From the NCBI RefSeq assembly GCF_002159455.1, contig NZ_NFIQ01000029.1, positions 1 to 45,539 of the forward strand: a stretch of 45,539 nucleotides of DNA, written 5' to 3'. A model generated the notes under the pieces. The model was not told the DNA's origin. It did no database searches and saw only the letters and a program-made list of their open reading frames with translations. Shown piece after piece: positions 1 through 8,872 of the stretch (its first letter is position 1; the number at the start of each line of letters is the position of its first letter). The position numbers and the translations under genes were made by a program. The stretch comes from Flavonifractor sp. An306 (GTDB lineage Bacteria; Bacillota; Clostridia; Oscillospirales; Oscillospiraceae).

Positions 1-1481
1 TGGTGCAGACCGCTGAGGGCGCCCTGACTGAGGTTCACGACATGCTCAACCGTATGTACTCCCTGGCTGAGCAGTCCGCCAACGGCACCTACGAGAACGA
101 GACCGACCGTGCCCAGCTGCAGAAGGAAGTCACCCAGCTGAAGACCGAAATCGACCGTATCGCCGATTCCGCCAACTTCAACGGCATCCAGCTGCTGGAC
201 GGCTCCCTGTCCGGTGGTTCCCAGGTGGACAACGTGGCCATGGACAACAGCGTGGCCATCAAGGGTGTGTACACCACTGCCGCCGCCGCTAACACCGTGG
301 ACCTCAGGGGGTTGACCACTGACGACATTGGCAAGAGCATGGACTACACCGTCACTTGGACGGACGGCAACGGCAAGCAGCAGACCACCACCGTCAAGCT
401 GACCTATCAGGGCGACGGCACTGGCGCTGTCAGCAGCACCACCTCCAACAACTACTTCACTGATGTCAATGGCAATCAGTATGCCCTCTCCAGCACCGGC
501 ACCCTGACCGCGGCTCAGGTATCCGATGCGATCCAGGCCAGCCTGAAGGCGGACAAGACCTTCTCCGACAACTTTGATATTACCGTCACCAATAATGCCT
601 TCCAGTTTACCGCCCGCGCTGAGGGCAGCGCCGGCGCCCAGGTGATCTCCACCGGCGTCAGCCACAACTTCTCCATTGGAAAAAACAATCCCGCTCTTGC
701 TGCTTCCATGGGTGACAACGCCACTGTCACCACGGCGGCGCTGGATTCCATGCAGAAATTTGATGCAGGCAAGCTGAAGGTGGGTGCGGCCACCGATAAG
801 CTGGAGGATCTGCAGGCCAAGATCTTTGAGCTGGATGGCCACAAGTTCCTGATCGGTACCGGCCTGACCAACGACCAGATCAAGGCCCTGGGTGACGACG
901 TCACCATCATCAGCCAGGACGATGACGCAATTGATAATGATGATGCTAAGCAAATCGCAGCCGAGGTGAGCCGTGTCACCGGCATGGAGACCAAGGTGTA
1001 TGATACGGGTGCCGAACCGGCAAATTCTGGAATCAGCGATACCGACATCCTCTTTACCAAGGATACCCTGAGCCTGACCGGCAACTCCCTGACCCTGCAG
1101 ATCGGCGACACCAGCGACAGCTTCAACCAGCTGAACGTGGCCATCAAGGACTGCCACGTGGCCGCTCTGGGCATCTCCAGCCTGGACATCGGCACTCAGT
1201 CTGGCGCTGCCGCCGCTCTGGACCAGATCAAGGACGCCATCAACTATGTGTCTGACGTCCGTGGTACTCTGGGCGCCACCCAGAACCGTCTGGACCACAC
1301 CATCAACAACCTGTCCGTGATGCAGGAGAACATCCAGGACGCCGAGTCCACCATCCGCGACACCGACATCGCCGACGAGATGATGTCCTACACCAAGAAC
1401 AACATCCTGATCCAGTCTGCTCAGGCCATGTTGGCTCAGGCCAATCAGGTGCCTCAGGGCGTGCTGCAGCTGCTGCAGTAA
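1..1481 (+). CDS. fliC: Flagellin, 3' part (N-terminus outside window)
   Basis: This is the structural subunit of the flagellar filament. The reading frame is open from the left edge, so the start codon and the first D0 residues are missing. The visible part opens inside the conserved N-terminal D1 helix (QTAEGALTEVHDMLNRM, then FNGIQLLDG). A long variable, Thr/Asp/Ala-rich central domain follows. The protein closes with the conserved C-terminal D1/D0 region (RDTDIADEMM, then QSAQAMLAQANQVPQGVLQL). The many Ser/Thr residues in the central domain are plausible O-glycosylation sites, and the genes directly downstream are glycan enzymes. A strong terminator follows the stop, so flagellin is probably transcribed separately from the island. 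Family assignment is certain; glycosylation is inferred. Confidence 0.96.
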   Translation, partial: VQTAEGALTEVHDMLNRMYSLAEQSANGTYENETDRAQLQKEVTQLKTEIDRIADSANFNGIQLLDGSLSGGSQVDNVAMDNSVAIKGVYTTAAAANTVDLRGLTTDDIGKSMDYTVTWTDGNGKQQTTTVKLTYQGDGTGAVSSTTSNNYFTDVNGNQYALSSTGTLTAAQVSDAIQASLKADKTFSDNFDITVTNNAFQFTARAEGSAGAQVISTGVSHNFSIGKNNPALAASMGDNATVTTAALDSMQKFDAGKLKVGAATDKLEDLQAKIFELDGHKFLIGTGLTNDQIKALGDDVTIISQDDDAIDNDDAKQIAAEVSRVTGMETKVYDTGAEPANSGISDTDILFTKDTLSLTGNSLTLQIGDTSDSFNQLNVAIKDCHVAALGISSLDIGTQSGAAAALDQIKDAINYVSDVRGTLGATQNRLDHTINNLSVMQENIQDAESTIRDTDIADEMMSYTKNNILIQSAQAMLAQANQVPQGVLQLLQ

Positions 1482-1522
1482 TCCCAGGTCGCCTCAGATC
1501 TGTTGCTCTGAGAAGCCTGATA

Positions 1523-1557
1523 AAAGGGGGCGGCTCCATAGGGCCGCCCCCTTTTTC
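1523..1557 (+). terminator. Intrinsic terminator of the flagellin gene
   Basis: A nine-base-pair G/C stem (GGGGGCGGC at 1526-1534 with GCCGCCCCC at 1543-1551, 8-nt loop) is extended by an A/T stem and ends in a run of five T. It lies about 40 nt after the flagellin stop and before the first glycosyltransferase gene. Confidence 0.9.
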
Positions 1558-1592
1558 ATTCTACCCAGCTGATGAAAGGACGTGCCATCTCC

Positions 1593-3722
1593 ATGACGAA
1601 ACCCCTGCTGTCCATCGGAATGATTGTAAAAAATGAAGCACGTAGTCTGGAAAAATGTCTGAAAGCCCTGGAACCTCTGCGAAACGCGCTTCCCTGTGAG
1701 CTGATTATCGCCGACACCGGCTCCACCGACGCAACGCGGGAGATCGCACAGCGGTATGCCGATCTGGTCTTTGATTTTCCATGGGTGAATGATTTTTCCG
1801 CAGCCCGCAATGCTGTGATGGACAGAGCTTCTGGTAAGTGGTACTTCACTGTGGACGCTGACGAATATCTGGACCCGGATATCTCTCAGCTGGTGGAATT
1901 TCTTTCTTTGCCTCGGGACAAGCAAAATGGGTTTGCCGCCGTGGTCCAGCGGAACTACCATACCCGTGATATGGCAGAGGATGACTACAGCGATTTCATG
2001 GCTCAGCGCCTGGCCCGACGGGATACGGGTGCCCGCTACGAAGGGCAAATTCATGAAACCTGGCCCCAGGGTGCCCGGATACCGACCCGTTTGCTGGAGC
2101 GGGTCATTTTGCACCACGACGGCTACACCATTGACGATCTAACGGCAAAAAAGGCGAAAATGGAGCGAAACTTGCTTCTTTTACGCCAGGAATTGGCCAA
2201 TCATCCCAAAGACCCAGACCGGCTGCTGCAATGCATTGAGTCCAGCCGGTACCACAAGGATGAACGTATGGGCTATCTGTACCAGGCCATGGAGTTTGTA
2301 CAGGGCGGGCAGATTTCCTCTGCAAATGCGGGTTGTGTGGCCCCACTGTATCGGTACGCCGTGTGTACCGCACTGGAGGAAGACCTACCACAGGCCGAGG
2401 AATGGCTGGCCTGGGGCGTAGAGCAGCCTTTTTTCCAATCCATTATCTGCCGAATTGATGTGTCCGCCTCCGCCGCCGCTTACTATCACGGGAAACAGGA
2501 TTATCAGACTGCTCTGGACTGGGTGGAACGATATGAGCAGGGCTGCACCGATTATTGGGCCAAGCGCTACGACCTGATGGAAATCTCCCGCAGCGCACCC
2601 ACCTATGCGATTCCCAATTCCATGTTGTTCGGACGCCTGCTGCGCTGTGAATCTCTGGAGGCGCTTGGCCGACAGGAGGAGGCGCTCCAGGGCTTAGAAG
2701 GACTGGATTTGAGGCGGCTGTGCCATGCCTCAACGCTTTTCTTGCGCACGCTGGGCCTTCTGACTCGCCTAAAGCAGGTATGGGAAAAAGCATGCGCATT
2801 ATATAGCCGTATCCTTTCCGCATTGTGGGCCTTGGATGAGCCGGACGATACTCAGGTTCAGGAGCTGAAACGAGCCTGTATTCTCCAGGCTGGGCAGATT
2901 TTTCAGGACCGCTCCGGCAGCTGGCGGCTGTACTCCCAGGCACCCAGAGATTTGGGCAGATCTGCCCGCGTGATGGATCTGTCGGAAAAAAAAGCGCTTG
3001 CGGAGGAACTGAATACCCTGGAGTGCTGGAAGGATGTTCCTGTGGCAGTCGTACTTCACGCTGTGGAACAGGGCGTTGCGCTGCCGGCAGCCTTTTATCA
3101 ACAAGGCGGGGAACGCCTGCGTACCATAGCCGCAGCACTTGGGGAAGCCCCAACCCTGAGGACATACCTGCCGCAATGGGCAACATGCGATGATTTCAGA
3201 GCCTCTATGATTCGATTTCAGTTCCTGTTCCAGCTTTCCGCCGCCGCGGTGCGAGGTGCAGACTGGGAAGGCGGATCCGGCCTGATGGAACTGGCCACCC
3301 TGTTCATCGACTTGGCCGCCGACTATCTCCCCGCACTCTATCATCCGCAACTACTGTTGGATGAGGGGGAATGGCTTGTATTGCCTGGGCTGCACCGCTT
3401 TGCGCTGTATCTCATACGGGCCAATACCGCCTTTTCCCAGGGAAATAACCTGGAATATGTCCGTGCCCTGAAAGCCGCACTGGGCGCCGCCCCCGCTATG
3501 AAGCATATGGTGGACTACCTCTTAAAGCAGCTGGAGGAGCGGCAGCGGCAAAACGCATCGCCCGAACTGCTGGCGCTGGCGGAAAAGGTGCGGGCTATAC
3601 TGGCGCAGTATCCCCCTGATGACCCGGCGGTAGCTGCACTAAAGCAGAGTGATGTCTACCAAAAGGTAGCTTATTTGATCGATGGCCTGGACGCCCCTGT
3701 TTTTGGCGGGTTGGTACAATAG
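1593..3722 (+). CDS. GT2 glycosyltransferase with C-terminal TPR-like helical region
   Basis: This 709-residue protein has an N-terminal family 2 glycosyltransferase domain (about residues 1-220). It opens with SIGMIVKNEARSLEKCLKAL, has IIADTGSTD, and has the metal-binding DxD in FTVDADEYLDPD. The remaining ~480 residues are Ala/Leu-rich and helical with TPR-like character. This GT2-plus-TPR layout occurs in protein-modifying glycosyltransferases, including enzymes encoded next to flagellin genes. I chose ATG 1593 over ATG 1572 because AAAGGA at 1575-1580 precedes it, the same motif and spacing seen before the next gene. It is first in the island and follows flagellin directly, so a flagellin O-glycosyltransferase is the best guess. 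Acceptor and sugar donor cannot be read from the sequence. Confidence 0.85.
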   Translation: MTKPLLSIGMIVKNEARSLEKCLKALEPLRNALPCELIIADTGSTDATREIAQRYADLVFDFPWVNDFSAARNAVMDRASGKWYFTVDADEYLDPDISQLVEFLSLPRDKQNGFAAVVQRNYHTRDMAEDDYSDFMAQRLARRDTGARYEGQIHETWPQGARIPTRLLERVILHHDGYTIDDLTAKKAKMERNLLLLRQELANHPKDPDRLLQCIESSRYHKDERMGYLYQAMEFVQGGQISSANAGCVAPLYRYAVCTALEEDLPQAEEWLAWGVEQPFFQSIICRIDVSASAAAYYHGKQDYQTALDWVERYEQGCTDYWAKRYDLMEISRSAPTYAIPNSMLFGRLLRCESLEALGRQEEALQGLEGLDLRRLCHASTLFLRTLGLLTRLKQVWEKACALYSRILSALWALDEPDDTQVQELKRACILQAGQIFQDRSGSWRLYSQAPRDLGRSARVMDLSEKKALAEELNTLECWKDVPVAVVLHAVEQGVALPAAFYQQGGERLRTIAAALGEAPTLRTYLPQWATCDDFRASMIRFQFLFQLSAAAVRGADWEGGSGLMELATLFIDLAADYLPALYHPQLLLDEGEWLVLPGLHRFALYLIRANTAFSQGNNLEYVRALKAALGAAPAMKHMVDYLLKQLEERQRQNASPELLALAEKVRAILAQYPPDDPAVAALKQSDVYQKVAYLIDGLDAPVFGGLVQ

Positions 3723-3740
3723 CGAAAGGATGTTTTATCC

Positions 3741-4526
3741 ATGAAAGTGGTCATTCTGGCCGGTGGGCTGGGCACCCGTATCAGCGAGGAGAGCCACCTA
3801 AAGCCCAAGCCCATGATCGCCATCGGCGACCAGCCCATTCTGTGGCACATTATGAAGTATTACTCCACTTTTGGTTTTGAGGACTTCATTATCTGCTGCG
3901 GCTATAAAGGATACATTATCAAGGAATACTTTGCCGACTATTACCTGCACCGCTCTGATGTGACCTTTGATTTTTCCGCTGAAAACCGGATGACTGTCCA
4001 CAGCAATGTGGCGGAGCCCTGGCGGGTAACACTGGTGGATACCGGTCTGAAAACCCAAACAGGAGGTCGGATCAAACGGGTGCAGAAATACGTTGGGGAC
4101 GAACCCTTCCTGCTGACCTATGGCGACGGGGTGAGCAATGTGGACCTCCGCGCCCTGTTGGAGCAGCACCAGCGCAGCGGCAAGGTGGTGACGCTCACTG
4201 GCATCCAGCCCGGCGGGCGGTTCGGCGTGCTGGACCTTGCGGAGGAGGGTGACACCGTGGTGGGGTTCCGCGAAAAGGCCAAGGAGGACGGCGGCTGGAT
4301 CAACGGCGGCTTTATGGCGGCCCAGCCGGAGCTGTTCGACTATCTCAGCGCCGACGAGTCCTGTGTGCTGGAACGTGCCCCTTTGGAGGCCCTGGCAAAA
4401 GAGGGCAAGCTGGGCATCTATAAGCATCCCGGCTTTTGGCAGTGTATGGACACCCAGCGGGATAAAGGACTGTTGGAGGCTCTGTGGCAGAAAGGAGATG
4501 CCCCATGGGTCGTTTGGAAGAAGTAA
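3741..4526 (+). CDS. rfbF: Glucose-1-phosphate cytidylyltransferase
   Basis: The family makes CDP-glucose from glucose-1-phosphate and CTP, the entry to CDP-activated deoxysugars. The 261-residue protein has the nucleotidyltransferase signature ILAGGLGTR near the N-terminus, followed by KPKPMIAIGDQPILWHIMKY. It also has the RfbF-typical FIICCGYKGYIIKEYF and the later GGWINGGFM and GFWQCMDTQRD. Length matches the family. It starts 18 nt after the previous gene behind AAAGGA and overlaps the next start by 22 nt, so it belongs to the island operon. No CDP-glucose 4,6-dehydratase (rfbG) is in the window, so the later fate of CDP-glucose here is unknown. Confidence 0.92.
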   Translation: MKVVILAGGLGTRISEESHLKPKPMIAIGDQPILWHIMKYYSTFGFEDFIICCGYKGYIIKEYFADYYLHRSDVTFDFSAENRMTVHSNVAEPWRVTLVDTGLKTQTGGRIKRVQKYVGDEPFLLTYGDGVSNVDLRALLEQHQRSGKVVTLTGIQPGGRFGVLDLAEEGDTVVGFREKAKEDGGWINGGFMAAQPELFDYLSADESCVLERAPLEALAKEGKLGIYKHPGFWQCMDTQRDKGLLEALWQKGDAPWVVWKK

Positions 4527-5452
4527 CGGTCTCGGTCCTCATGCTGACCTATAACCGGGAAACCATGGTGAGCCGGGCAATCGAAAGCATACTGGCTCAG
4601 ACCTTTTCTGACTTTGAATTTATTATCGTGGACAACGGCTCCACGGACCAAAGCGGCGCCATTGCGGAGGAATATGCCGCTCTGGATCACAGGATACGAG
4701 TCATTCACCGCCCGCGGGGCAACATCGGGGCCGGGCGTAATACAGCGCTGGATGCCGCCCGGGGAAAGTATCTGACCTTCATTGACGATGATGACTGGGC
4801 CGAGCCGGACTTTCTGGAATTTTTGGTCAGCCTTCTGGAGGAAAATGGAGCCGATGTGGCCATCTGCGGCGCCACCGGCCGGGTCTTTGACGAAAAAAAG
4901 ATCATGACCGCCGAGGAAGCCCTTATCGAACTGATGTGGCGAAAAAAGTACAATGTAGGATTTCCAACCAAAATGATCCGCCAACAAAAAATGGAGTTGC
5001 TGCGTTTTCCAGAGGCAGTAACATACGATGATATCGCATTGATGTATCGTCTCTTGGCAGAATGTGAGCAAGTCGCTTATCACGGCCTGCTGAAATATAA
5101 TATCTGCCGCCATCCAGGCAACAATTCCGCATGGACAACAAACCACAGTCTGCTTACCCCGGAGACCCTGCAGGAATATCTGGATGCCTATCGCACCCGT
5201 ACCCAGTGGCTGAGTGAAAAATTTCCAAACAGCGCCGAGGTCTTTCAATATTTTGAATGGTCATTTATGATCTCCATGGTGGAAAAGATTCAACGGTTGG
5301 ATCTAAAAGGGTGTAAGGACATAGGCGCCAAGTTGATGGGGCAACTGTGGACATTTCGAGAACGCTTTTTAACGTGTCCAGAAATTTTGCCCTACGAAAA
5401 AAAGTTTATGGAGCAGTACATCCTGAGCGGGGGGAATTATTGTGTCCCATAG
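4505..5452 (+). CDS. GT2 family glycosyltransferase
   Basis: This 315-residue protein has a GT-A fold family 2 domain: SVLMLTYNRETMVSRAIESI at the start, FIIVDNGSTDQSG, and the metal-binding cluster FIDDDDWAEPDF near residue 90. The C-terminal ~130 residues are helical without a clear domain. I chose ATG 4505 because AAAGGAG at 4491-4497 sits 7 nt upstream; an in-frame GTG at 4484 has no such site. It overlaps the end of rfbF by 22 nt and the next gene by 11 nt, indicating translational coupling. It probably adds one sugar during glycan assembly; donor and acceptor are unknown. Confidence 0.87.
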   Translation: MGRLEEVTVSVLMLTYNRETMVSRAIESILAQTFSDFEFIIVDNGSTDQSGAIAEEYAALDHRIRVIHRPRGNIGAGRNTALDAARGKYLTFIDDDDWAEPDFLEFLVSLLEENGADVAICGATGRVFDEKKIMTAEEALIELMWRKKYNVGFPTKMIRQQKMELLRFPEAVTYDDIALMYRLLAECEQVAYHGLLKYNICRHPGNNSAWTTNHSLLTPETLQEYLDAYRTRTQWLSEKFPNSAEVFQYFEWSFMISMVEKIQRLDLKGCKDIGAKLMGQLWTFRERFLTCPEILPYEKKFMEQYILSGGNYCVP

Positions 5453-6074
5453 ACCTACCGGTTTTCATCCGGTAATCAGTTGGTACCGAAATCATTTTAC
5501 ATCGCAGATTCAGCGGCAAGGCGGGAAAATAACACTATGTGGGCATGCTATTCTTGACCTTGCACCTACAGCATCTATACAACTATCCAGCGAATTGGTC
5601 ATCGGTGGAAATCTTCGCAGCGGAAGCCAGGCTGAAACATTTCTTAAACTCCGTGAGAACGGCAGCTTTCAGGTAAAACAGCGTTTCCAACTGTTTTTCG
5701 GTGCATCTATAGAAATTACAGAAAACGCCTGCTTAACCGTTGGCAAAGGGTATCTGAATACGGGTTCATCTATTATGTGTACGCAATCCATCACCCTTGG
5801 CAATGGTGTATTTGTAGCTCGAAATGTCTATATAACCGACTCGGATCATCACGCTCTGCTGAATGTGGAAGGGAATCTATGCAACCCGCCCTCTCCCGTC
5901 AGAATCGGAAACCATGTTTGGATCGGTTATGGTGCCATTATTCTTAAAGGGGTATCCATTGGAGATGGCGCGGTCATTGCAGCCGGAAGCGTTGTTACTG
6001 GGAATATCCCTGAACGGTGCATTGCGGCAGGAGTACCGGCCCGCATTATAAGGGAGAATGTGTCATGGAATTAG
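5442..6074 (+). CDS. Hexapeptide-repeat (left-handed beta-helix) acyltransferase
   Basis: This 210-residue protein resembles LbH acetyltransferases of the WcaF/maltose O-acetyltransferase type. The C-terminal half shows the irregular hexapeptide pattern and the catalytic-type SDHHALLN segment. It is followed by PVRIGNHVWIGYGAIILKGV and IGDGAVIAAGSVVTGNIPE, which are typical of this superfamily. The start is GTG 5442, overlapping the upstream gene by 11 nt, with a G-rich ribosome site just before it. Family members O- or N-acetylate sugars using acetyl-CoA. In this context it would acylate the glycan being built; the substrate is inferred only from neighbours. Confidence 0.87.
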   Translation: MSHRPTGFHPVISWYRNHFTSQIQRQGGKITLCGHAILDLAPTASIQLSSELVIGGNLRSGSQAETFLKLRENGSFQVKQRFQLFFGASIEITENACLTVGKGYLNTGSSIMCTQSITLGNGVFVARNVYITDSDHHALLNVEGNLCNPPSPVRIGNHVWIGYGAIILKGVSIGDGAVIAAGSVVTGNIPERCIAAGVPARIIRENVSWN

Positions 6075-7204
6075 TCACCGTTGCTGACTTACCCAAAGAG
6101 CAGTGTACCGGTTGTTGGGCATGCTTAAATCGGTGCCCGACTAACTGTATCTCCATGGAGACAGATCAGGAAGGCTTTTTCTATCCTGTAATTAATACAA
6201 ATCAATGCATTCAGTGTTCCAAATGCGTAACCGTGTGTCCCGTTCTTTCCCCTGTGTCAGAGCCACTCTCTTGGGAAAAGCCAAAATGCTATGCCGCATG
6301 GTCAAAAAATGAGAGTGTGCGTTTTCATAGCACCTCCGGCGGTGTTTTTACTCATTTAGCTGAGGCAGTTTTTGCGGAAGGCGGCATGGTAGCAGGCGCC
6401 CAATACCGCAAAGACCACCTTGTGGAGCACGTATTGATCCACTCCTCGAATGAGCTTGAAAAGCTCCGCCAGTCAAAATATGTACAAAGTGAAGCGGGAT
6501 ATATTTATCGCCAGGTCCAGGCCGCCTTAAAGAGCGGAACTCCGGTGCTTTTTGTTGGCACACCGTGTCAATGTGCCGCACTCAACATTTTTCTCGGCCA
6601 GAAATATGACCATCTATACCTTTGTGATTTTATTTGCCGGGGTGTTAATTCCCCCAAAGTATATTTAGCTTATCTAAAAGAGCTCGAAAGGACTTATCGT
6701 TCTCCAATCAAACAAGTCTGGTTTAAAAACAAAACCCATGGCTGGAACCATTTTTGCACAAAGATTCTCTTTGAGAATGGAGAAGTCTATTTAGCAGACA
6801 GGGAGACAGACCCATTTATGCTTGGGTACATCAAAAGAAAGATCAGTTGTTATATGCGTCCATCCTGCTATCAATGCAGTTTCAAAGGTGTTTCCAGGCC
6901 TGTCGATCTAACGCTTGGTGACTTTTGGGGAATAGAAAATTTGCTTCAGGACATAGATGTAAACAAAGGTGTTTCTGTAGTGATAATACATTCAGAAAAG
7001 GGTAAGCAGCTTTGGCATACGGTTCAAAATTTATATACGATTGATAATATCTCATTAGAATTCGTGAAAAATCATAATGCGTGTATCATAAATTCTGTCC
7101 CTACGAACTCCAATTTATATAGAAGTATGTTTTTTTCTCTTTTAGATAACATAGGCTATTTTAAAGCAAGGGAATTGCTAGAAAATAAAGAATGGAGCGA
7201 TTAA
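6065..7204 (+). CDS. FrhB-like (F420 hydrogenase beta-subunit type) 4Fe-4S protein
   Basis: This 379-residue protein has two 4Fe-4S ferredoxin motifs at the N-terminus (CTGCWACLNRCPTNC and CIQCSKCVTVCP). They are followed by the FrhB/FdhB N- and C-terminal domains, recognisable by STSGGVFTHLAEA, VLFVGTPCQCAAL and CDFICRGVNSPKVYLAYL. Relatives occur in archaeal F420-reducing enzymes and, as here, in bacterial polysaccharide clusters next to pyruvyl transferases, where the redox reaction is mostly unknown. ATG 6065 lies behind an AGGGAGA site and overlaps the upstream stop by 10 nt. Base composition shifts to A+T-rich from about the middle of the gene. It may supply electrons to, or reduce a sugar intermediate alongside, the radical SAM enzymes downstream (inference). 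Confidence 0.85.
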   Translation: MELVTVADLPKEQCTGCWACLNRCPTNCISMETDQEGFFYPVINTNQCIQCSKCVTVCPVLSPVSEPLSWEKPKCYAAWSKNESVRFHSTSGGVFTHLAEAVFAEGGMVAGAQYRKDHLVEHVLIHSSNELEKLRQSKYVQSEAGYIYRQVQAALKSGTPVLFVGTPCQCAALNIFLGQKYDHLYLCDFICRGVNSPKVYLAYLKELERTYRSPIKQVWFKNKTHGWNHFCTKILFENGEVYLADRETDPFMLGYIKRKISCYMRPSCYQCSFKGVSRPVDLTLGDFWGIENLLQDIDVNKGVSVVIIHSEKGKQLWHTVQNLYTIDNISLEFVKNHNACIINSVPTNSNLYRSMFFSLLDNIGYFKARELLENKEWSD

Positions 7205-7206
7205 CA

Positions 7207-8055
7207 GTGGCATTGGATTCAGTAACATTATTGCGTGTTGGTATAATTATTACTCATCGGTGTACCTTGCGCTGCAAACTATGTGGAAGTTATTCTCCAT
7301 ATTATAATCCCAAGCCTCATTTTACAAAAGAGCAAATCATAACAACAATAGACAAATTTTTTTCTGTCGTGGATCATGTAGGTGATATATCTTTTAGTGG
7401 CGGTGAACCGCTGTTACACCATGATTTGCCCATCTTTTTAGAAAGAGCCAGAAAATATAGTTCAAAATATGACAGGTTGCTTGTCCTTACAAACGGCACA
7501 ATGCTGCCTGACGATTTATTGCTAAACGAGATGAAAAAGTGCGGTGAAAAATTTCAAGTAAATATTAGTAACTACGGAAATGATAAATCTATTTATTGCG
7601 ATAACTTAAAAAATATTTTGGCAGAAAACCAAATAAAATATCGAGAGATTTCGTATTCAGGAGATAAGCTATTTTGTGATGGCTGGGTGGATTTAAGACG
7701 CCATGTACAAAAGTACTTCACTGAAGATGAAATAAAGAATCACGCACAGATGTGTTTAAAGCAAACAGGAGGACAGTGTTTTATTATTACAGGTGGAGAA
7801 ATGCATAATTGCGCACGATCTTACCGTAGAACATATTTAGGGCTAATTCCAAAAAATCCAGATGAATTTGTAGATTTTTATGATACAAGTAAATCTATTG
7901 AAGAACTGCGAAACATTGTAAAAAAAATGATTTCAAAAGGATTTACAACTTCGTGTGCATATTGTGACGGCGTATTACCCGACTCCAAACGGTATGTTCC
8001 GGCCGAGCAACTTCCCGCAAACTTTTCCGGACAGGAGGAGGATACTTTTGAATAA
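7207..8055 (+). CDS. Radical SAM enzyme, copy 1 of a tandem pair
   Basis: This 282-residue protein carries the radical SAM cluster motif CTLRCKLC (CX3CX2C) near residue 20, the SAM-binding SFSGGEPLLHHD, and VLTNGTMLP. The C-terminal third holds further cysteines (MCLKQTGGQC, MHNCARS, SCAYCDG), suggesting an auxiliary Fe-S cluster of SPASM/twitch type. GTG 7207 is preferred over ATG 7192: GGAG at 7194-7197 sits 9 nt before it, and the resulting N-terminus matches its paralogue. The start lies 2 nt after the upstream stop. Codon use is strongly A+T-biased. Possible roles include sugar epimerisation, dehydration or carbon-skeleton chemistry on a nucleotide sugar. The exact reaction is unknown; no peptide precursor gene is seen nearby. 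Confidence 0.88.
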   Translation: MALDSVTLLRVGIIITHRCTLRCKLCGSYSPYYNPKPHFTKEQIITTIDKFFSVVDHVGDISFSGGEPLLHHDLPIFLERARKYSSKYDRLLVLTNGTMLPDDLLLNEMKKCGEKFQVNISNYGNDKSIYCDNLKNILAENQIKYREISYSGDKLFCDGWVDLRRHVQKYFTEDEIKNHAQMCLKQTGGQCFIITGGEMHNCARSYRRTYLGLIPKNPDEFVDFYDTSKSIEELRNIVKKMISKGFTTSCAYCDGVLPDSKRYVPAEQLPANFSGQEEDTFE

Positions 8056-8863
8056 ATTAGATTTGCCTAGATTATCTATTGTTGTGACTGAAAGATGTAC
8101 ACTCAAGTGTAAATTATGCGCAGAATACTCACCTTATTATAAGCCGCAACCTCACTATACTTTAAAAGAAGTAGAAACCTTCTTAGATGAAATATTTTCT
8201 ATTGTAGATGAAGTCGGTGACCTGTCTTTTTCTGGAGGGGAACCATTGTTGCACCAAGACTTGTGGAGTATGATTGCATATGCTTCTAAATATTCTAACA
8301 GAATAAACAGATTACTTATTTTGACAAATGGAACTATATTGCCAAATAGAATATATTTACTAGAACTGCAAAAATATTATTCCAAAATTTGGAATAAACT
8401 TCGATTTCATATCAGTGATTATGGACCTGCTTTATCCGCTAATGCGGACTATTTGTGCCAACTTTGTGAGGAATTATGTATAGACTACCGCAGAATATGC
8501 TATCATGGTCAGGATATGTTTCATGGTGGTTGGGTAGATTATGGAGATCACAGCAAGAAATATCATACAATGGACGAAATTAAAGCTCATGCTATAAAAT
8601 GTGCTTTTCGTAAAGATATCTTTTTTGTAGCATCATCTTGTAGGTATTTGTCACGTTGTAACCGGGCAACTTACCGTAAGTATCTTGGTATACTTCCAGA
8701 AAACACAAGCGATATAGTTGACATATATAGCAATGTGTCTTTAACAGAAAAAAGAAATCAAATTCAAAGATTAAAAGAAGCAAAATTTTCCGAATCATGT
8801 GCTTATTGCAATGGTTTGTGCGATGATTCTATTCGCTTTCCACCAGCAGAACAAATAAAATAG
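8048..8863 (+). CDS. Radical SAM enzyme, copy 2 of a tandem pair
   Basis: This 271-residue protein is homologous to the upstream gene over its full length. It has the cluster motif CTLKCKLC, LSFSGGEPLLHQDL, LILTNGTILP, the shared GGWVDYGDH and the C-terminal SCAYCNGLCDD. I place the start at TTG 8048 because AGGAGGAGG (8033-8041) lies 6 nt upstream and the protein then aligns end to end with copy 1; the start overlaps copy 1 by 8 nt. The C-terminal cysteine spacing differs from copy 1, so the two may have diverged in function or form a heterodimer. The region is very A+T-rich. Substrate unknown. Confidence 0.88.
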   Translation: MNKLDLPRLSIVVTERCTLKCKLCAEYSPYYKPQPHYTLKEVETFLDEIFSIVDEVGDLSFSGGEPLLHQDLWSMIAYASKYSNRINRLLILTNGTILPNRIYLLELQKYYSKIWNKLRFHISDYGPALSANADYLCQLCEELCIDYRRICYHGQDMFHGGWVDYGDHSKKYHTMDEIKAHAIKCAFRKDIFFVASSCRYLSRCNRATYRKYLGILPENTSDIVDIYSNVSLTEKRNQIQRLKEAKFSESCAYCNGLCDDSIRFPPAEQIK

Positions 8864-8872
8864 GATACTTCT

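Noticed and set aside
7207..8863. A RiPP cluster suggested by two radical SAM enzymes
   Set aside because: No short precursor peptide gene, protease or transporter lies nearby, and neighbours are all carbohydrate enzymes.
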